Part shown: in pieces, positions 60,640 to 64,000 of the stretch | How the letters are laid out: every line of letters begins with the position of its first letter | How positions within the stretch are numbered: the first letter of the stretch is position 1 | DNA from: Acanthochlamys bracteata | Lineage: Eukaryota; Streptophyta; Magnoliopsida; Pandanales; Velloziaceae | DNA length: 64,000 nucleotides | NCBI GenBank assembly: GCA_019914995.1 | Contig: CM034128.1 | Location: 9,054,501-9,118,500, forward strand | Direction of reading: 5' to 3' | Notes under the pieces: model-generated | The model's database searches: none | Told to the model about the DNA's origin: nothing | The model's input: the letters and a program-made list of their open reading frames with translations, nothing else | Program-made: the position numbers and the translations under genes

Positions 60640-63150
60640 ATGGGAACCTGCTACTCTCGGAGAACCACGTTAAGCTTTTTGAAGTTATTGCTTGAAGACT
60701 TCTTGTTGAGCAGAAGCGGCCGAGTAGGAGAGTTCAGCGGTAAAAAATTCCATGGGATCACTGGATTCGAGCCTCCAGCGATGCCCGAGGGCTTCCTTCC
60801 ACTACCTGCCGGAGATGAAGACGCTCAGAAACTTCCGGAAGGTTCTAGAACTCCTCTCGTTTCACTCGATGTTTTACGTGGCCTCTCTATCGCTGATATT
60901 TGGTTGGTAATGGCAACTAATGATTTTTGTGGATTACAATGGTTCGATCCTTCCAATTGTTGCTCATTCTCCATGGAATAGAGTTCATCTAGCGGATTTT
61001 GTGATGCCATTTCCATTTTATAGCTGGTGTATCTATTGCCCTTTTTTATAAGGTACTTATATCCAACTTTAAGTTATGTACAGAAAGCGCCAAGCAAAAT
61101 CCATGCAACATTTAAGGCAGTGCTAATGTCTATAAAACTCTTTCTGCTTGGTGTTCTTCGTCAAGGTAAATTTCCAACTGTTCTACTTACTCTAATCCAG
61201 TTGCTTTAGTTTTCAGTTAGTTATGATATACCTTACTTTTGAAATCCATCACCCCTCAGCATTCTGCTCTATTCATATATAATGTTGTGCCAAGAAGGCA
61301 TGGCCAAATATGCCATCAAAAGTGCCTAACAATCATAAAGATACGCCCCTTTGCGAGGATTTGGTTATCCTTTCTGCATTGAGTGGCAGGTCCCTTGTTG
61401 GTCCAACCCTGAAGCGAGTGTTGCTCCTGCTGATGCAGCGAGTCAGTTATTGTATTTTAAGTGGTTTGCCAAAAATTAACAATCAGAGTTTGGCCTACTC
61501 ATCAAACCTGCTCTTTTAAACTGATAAATAATAATTATTCATTGGGGATGACAATTTCCTTTCAGTTTTACCAGTGCTAAGTCCTGGCAATGTCAATTGG
61601 ATAAATATTTTTTACATGCAAAGCATATGAATGCTATGTTTTTTGTGATTCTTGTGCAATACAAGAACTAGCATGCAGTTATTACACTAGTTATTTGGTT
61701 AATGAGGATTTTAAAACTTTGACATTTGTATTTGTCAGGTATTACTGCAACAATGTACATTCTGTCATTTACAGGTTTCTTACTATGTACATTGCAATTA
61801 GCACCCCGTGCTTTTGTTTTGCTCTAATAAGTAGTTCGATGTAATTTGAGTAATAGAGTACAGTGTCTCCCTTTGTATACCTTTATTTTCTACTGTATGG
61901 TTGGGATGAGATGAAATACATGGCATCCGGATGGGTGTTAGAAGATGAAGTATGGATTTAAAAAAGTGAAACACAAAAGATGTATACAAAATGTTACCCA
62001 TATTTCTATTCATATAATTCATTTTAAGTATCTCATCCCGGGGCAGATTCTCAGAACTATGGAAAGGCTACTATTTGTAATAGTTTTATTACTTCCACTG
62101 ATAGAAACTCCTCAACGCCTTTGACAAAGTGTTATTCTACATTTCTTATAAAAATGAATTACTTTTTGGAGATTGAGAACCATTAAATACTAAATGTTCA
62201 TTTTGAATAACTTCCTTTTTCTTTTTGTTTCTGCTTGCACAAAAGGTATACAAGATAGAAATTTTATATACAAATCTTCGAAGATAGAAAAAAGAAGAAA
62301 ATTTGGGTCCTTGCAAAATGGCCCTAAATTTCTTTCCATATTTTGATCTTTGATTTGCTGCTCACATTTCTTCATTATCCTAGTTATATGATATAGTTTA
62401 CCTTTATTATTTGTTGAAACATTTTTTTTGTAAACCTTTTTTTTTTGTGCAGAGGATAGCTATTGGTTATTGTGTGGCTGCTGTATGTAGCATATGGTCT
62501 TCAAGCATCACATGGAAGAATGTCAATGGTGGCTTTTTCAAGAAGCATTATCTGCACGGGTAAGAAATTGTTGTATAACTTCTTTTAGCAATATTTGGAT
62601 CTTTGAGTGAGAAATGCTATTCATCATGGCAAAATAGGCGTGTGAGCTTGTCAGGGTTTATATGGTTGTAAAAACTATGCTGAATAACCAAGTTTCAGAG
62701 TGTGAGAAATGCTTTGTCTCTCTCATTCGCCCATGCTCTTTTACTTCACGTGTGATATTTCTTGCATCCTTTAATATTCATGTTGTGGTTGCAGTTGTAG
62801 TCTGTTAGGTTTGAATTATTTTGTTAATCTATCAATATCTGGCTAATGGTTGCATTTTATTAATACAGGTATCATGTGGTGTCAGAGGTGATCTTGGTCC
62901 AGGTTGTAGTTCAGTTGGATTGATTGATTGCTCTGGCTTCGTATTCAGCACCTATACAGGAAACCTATCTATAATAAACATAAAGGTATCCTTTAGTAGA
63001 TTATTACTAGTTCTGTTTTCAAATTAGTTCCAAGCATTGATCCCTAGTCCTAATCAGTAGGAATGTAAAATTTCTGGTGCTGGAAAACCAGAAGCGCTAC
63101 TGTCATGGTACCAAGCTCCTTTTGAGCCAGAAGGAACTTTGAGGTTTGCA
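60640..63150 (+). pseudogene. HGSNAT-like (heparan-alpha-glucosaminide N-acetyltransferase family) pseudogene
   Basis: The plant family consists of multi-spanning membrane proteins of unclear substrate. Collinear pieces are TPLVSLDVLRGLSIA near 60860, then after an insert-like 20-base anomaly and frame shift DYNGSILPIVAHSPWNRVHL and ADFVMPF, and FIAGVSIALFYK in a third frame. Further pieces are KAVLMSIKLFLLGVLRQG (near 61110-61167), RIAIGYCVAAVCSIW after TGTGCAG at 62453, SCGVRGDLGPGCSSVGLID near 62875, and WYQAPFEPEG near 63105. Exon-intron borders survive, but several frames are used and no single reading joins them, so it is decayed. A copy that is alternatively spliced around the damage cannot be fully excluded. 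It may continue past the window. Confidence 0.82.
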
Positions 63151-64000
63151 TCATCCAAGTTCACATCTTTCTAGTCAATTTTTCCATAGAATCCCCTCTT
63201 ATGGTCACCCAAATCCTATTGACCCACTTCAGTGACTTCATGCATTTGGCAAGCTTTTAATATACATTAGAAAAACTGTAATGCTATTACAGATTCATAA
63301 ACTTGCATCCTTTTAGCTTACATATATGAGCAGGACTTTGAAGTGTAGCAAAAACGGTCTACTTCTTACAGGGTTCTTAACTATAACCTTCTGCGAGATG
63401 CAGAAGTTATTGGGATTCTATTACGTATAACCTGGAATATCGAGATTAACATATATTGTGACCTTATTTTTTGCAATTCCTTTCCCCAAAGTTCTACAAA
63501 TAATATGGCTTAATGATTTTCGTAAATATTGTACTTGATTTTCCTAAATTCTCCTTATCTGTTAAGTAATCCCATGTCTATATCCTCAATATCATGTCTT
63601 GTCTCCTGTTTTAAGCTGAAGCACAGCTTGCACAAGAGTTGCATACTCAAAGTTATCTGATAACATTTGTTTGATATGCCAATGGTCTTAAGTGCAACAT
63701 GAGGTCAGCTTTGGAAAGATTTAACCAGCTGTCACTTCATTTGGTACATCAACTTGTATGTAAGCATTCTCTTATTTCAGTTCGAGACAATGGGATATGT
63801 TATGTATATCTAAACCAATTTATCGTAACAGTGTATTTCTAACATAATTTACTTATTGTCACTCTCCATTGAAAATTAAACTGATAAAGAATCGCTGCTG
63901 ATTCAAATTTATAGATGTGGTGGTCCTTTTCAGTTGTAAATATTCTGTCTCTTTATCTATTCTACTAGTAAGTTTGGACAACTCCTGTTTTTACATCTGT
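63151..64000. other. Downstream of the HGSNAT-like remnant, no exon recognised
   Basis: Mixed AT-rich DNA without a recognisable exon. The final membrane exons of the HGSNAT-like gene may lie here in decayed form or outside the window. Confidence 0.35.

Noticed and set aside
61068..61098. 31-base GT...AG interval in the HGSNAT-like gene as an intron
   Set aside because: Too short for plant splicing; treated as a sign of frame damage.

Overview
This is nuclear DNA of a dicotyledonous plant. The evidence is GT-AG introns, AT-rich intergenic DNA, plant-only gene families (type-I ROP GTPase, F-group zinc-sensing bZIP, STAY-GREEN-like, plastid DHQ synthase) and plant LTR retrotransposons. The species cannot be named from the sequence alone. 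No bacterial-type operon, CRISPR array or organelle insertion is seen.

Layout, left to right. 0.5-1.9 kb (-): 5' exons of plastid 3-dehydroquinate synthase; the gene runs off the left edge. 3.9 kb (-): tRNA-Pro(UGG). 4.3-7.3 kb (+): a ten-exon MCM10 replication factor. 8.0-8.6 kb (-): a Ty3/gypsy fossil. 10.3-14.2 kb (+): an eIF5 pseudogene split by about 2.7 kb of inserted DNA, which itself contains a complete TRIM mini-retrotransposon. 15.0-17.5 kb (+): an intact seven-exon ROP GTPase. 18.1-19.5 kb: probable Ty1/copia debris. 19.9-22 kb: AT-rich MITE-like copies. 22.5-25.1 kb (+): an F-group bZIP. 26.6-28.3 kb (+): a PRP17/CDC40 splicing-factor pseudogene with a 741-bp insert between perfect 51-bp direct repeats. 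29.9-30.2 kb (+): a small conserved-looking protein. 30.6-33.4 kb (+): a cystatin-like cluster of two open genes and two remnants. 34.4-36.7 kb (-): SKP1. 36.7-41.5 kb: gene-poor, MITE-rich DNA. 41.6-43.8 kb (+): a plastid UreH/nickel-transport-family membrane protein. 44.5-45.6 kb (-): a GDSL-lipase pseudogene. 47.2-52.7 kb (+): a 5.5-kb Ty3/gypsy element with paired 455-bp LTRs and a 5-bp TSD, coding region decayed. 53.1-54.1 kb (-): STAY-GREEN-like. 55.7-56.5 kb (-): a BOI-type RING ligase. 59.7-60.0 kb (+): a RING-H2 protein. 60.6-63.2 kb (+): a decayed HGSNAT-like gene.

The genes are not a pathway cluster. They are unrelated housekeeping and regulatory genes in a retroelement- and MITE-rich setting. 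The only local functional array is the cystatin-like cluster, whose open members keep the cystatin helix but have lost the protease-binding loop. The other main signal is gene decay: five pseudogenes (eIF5, PRP17, a cystatin, GDSL, HGSNAT-like) plus smaller remnants lie beside apparently intact genes.
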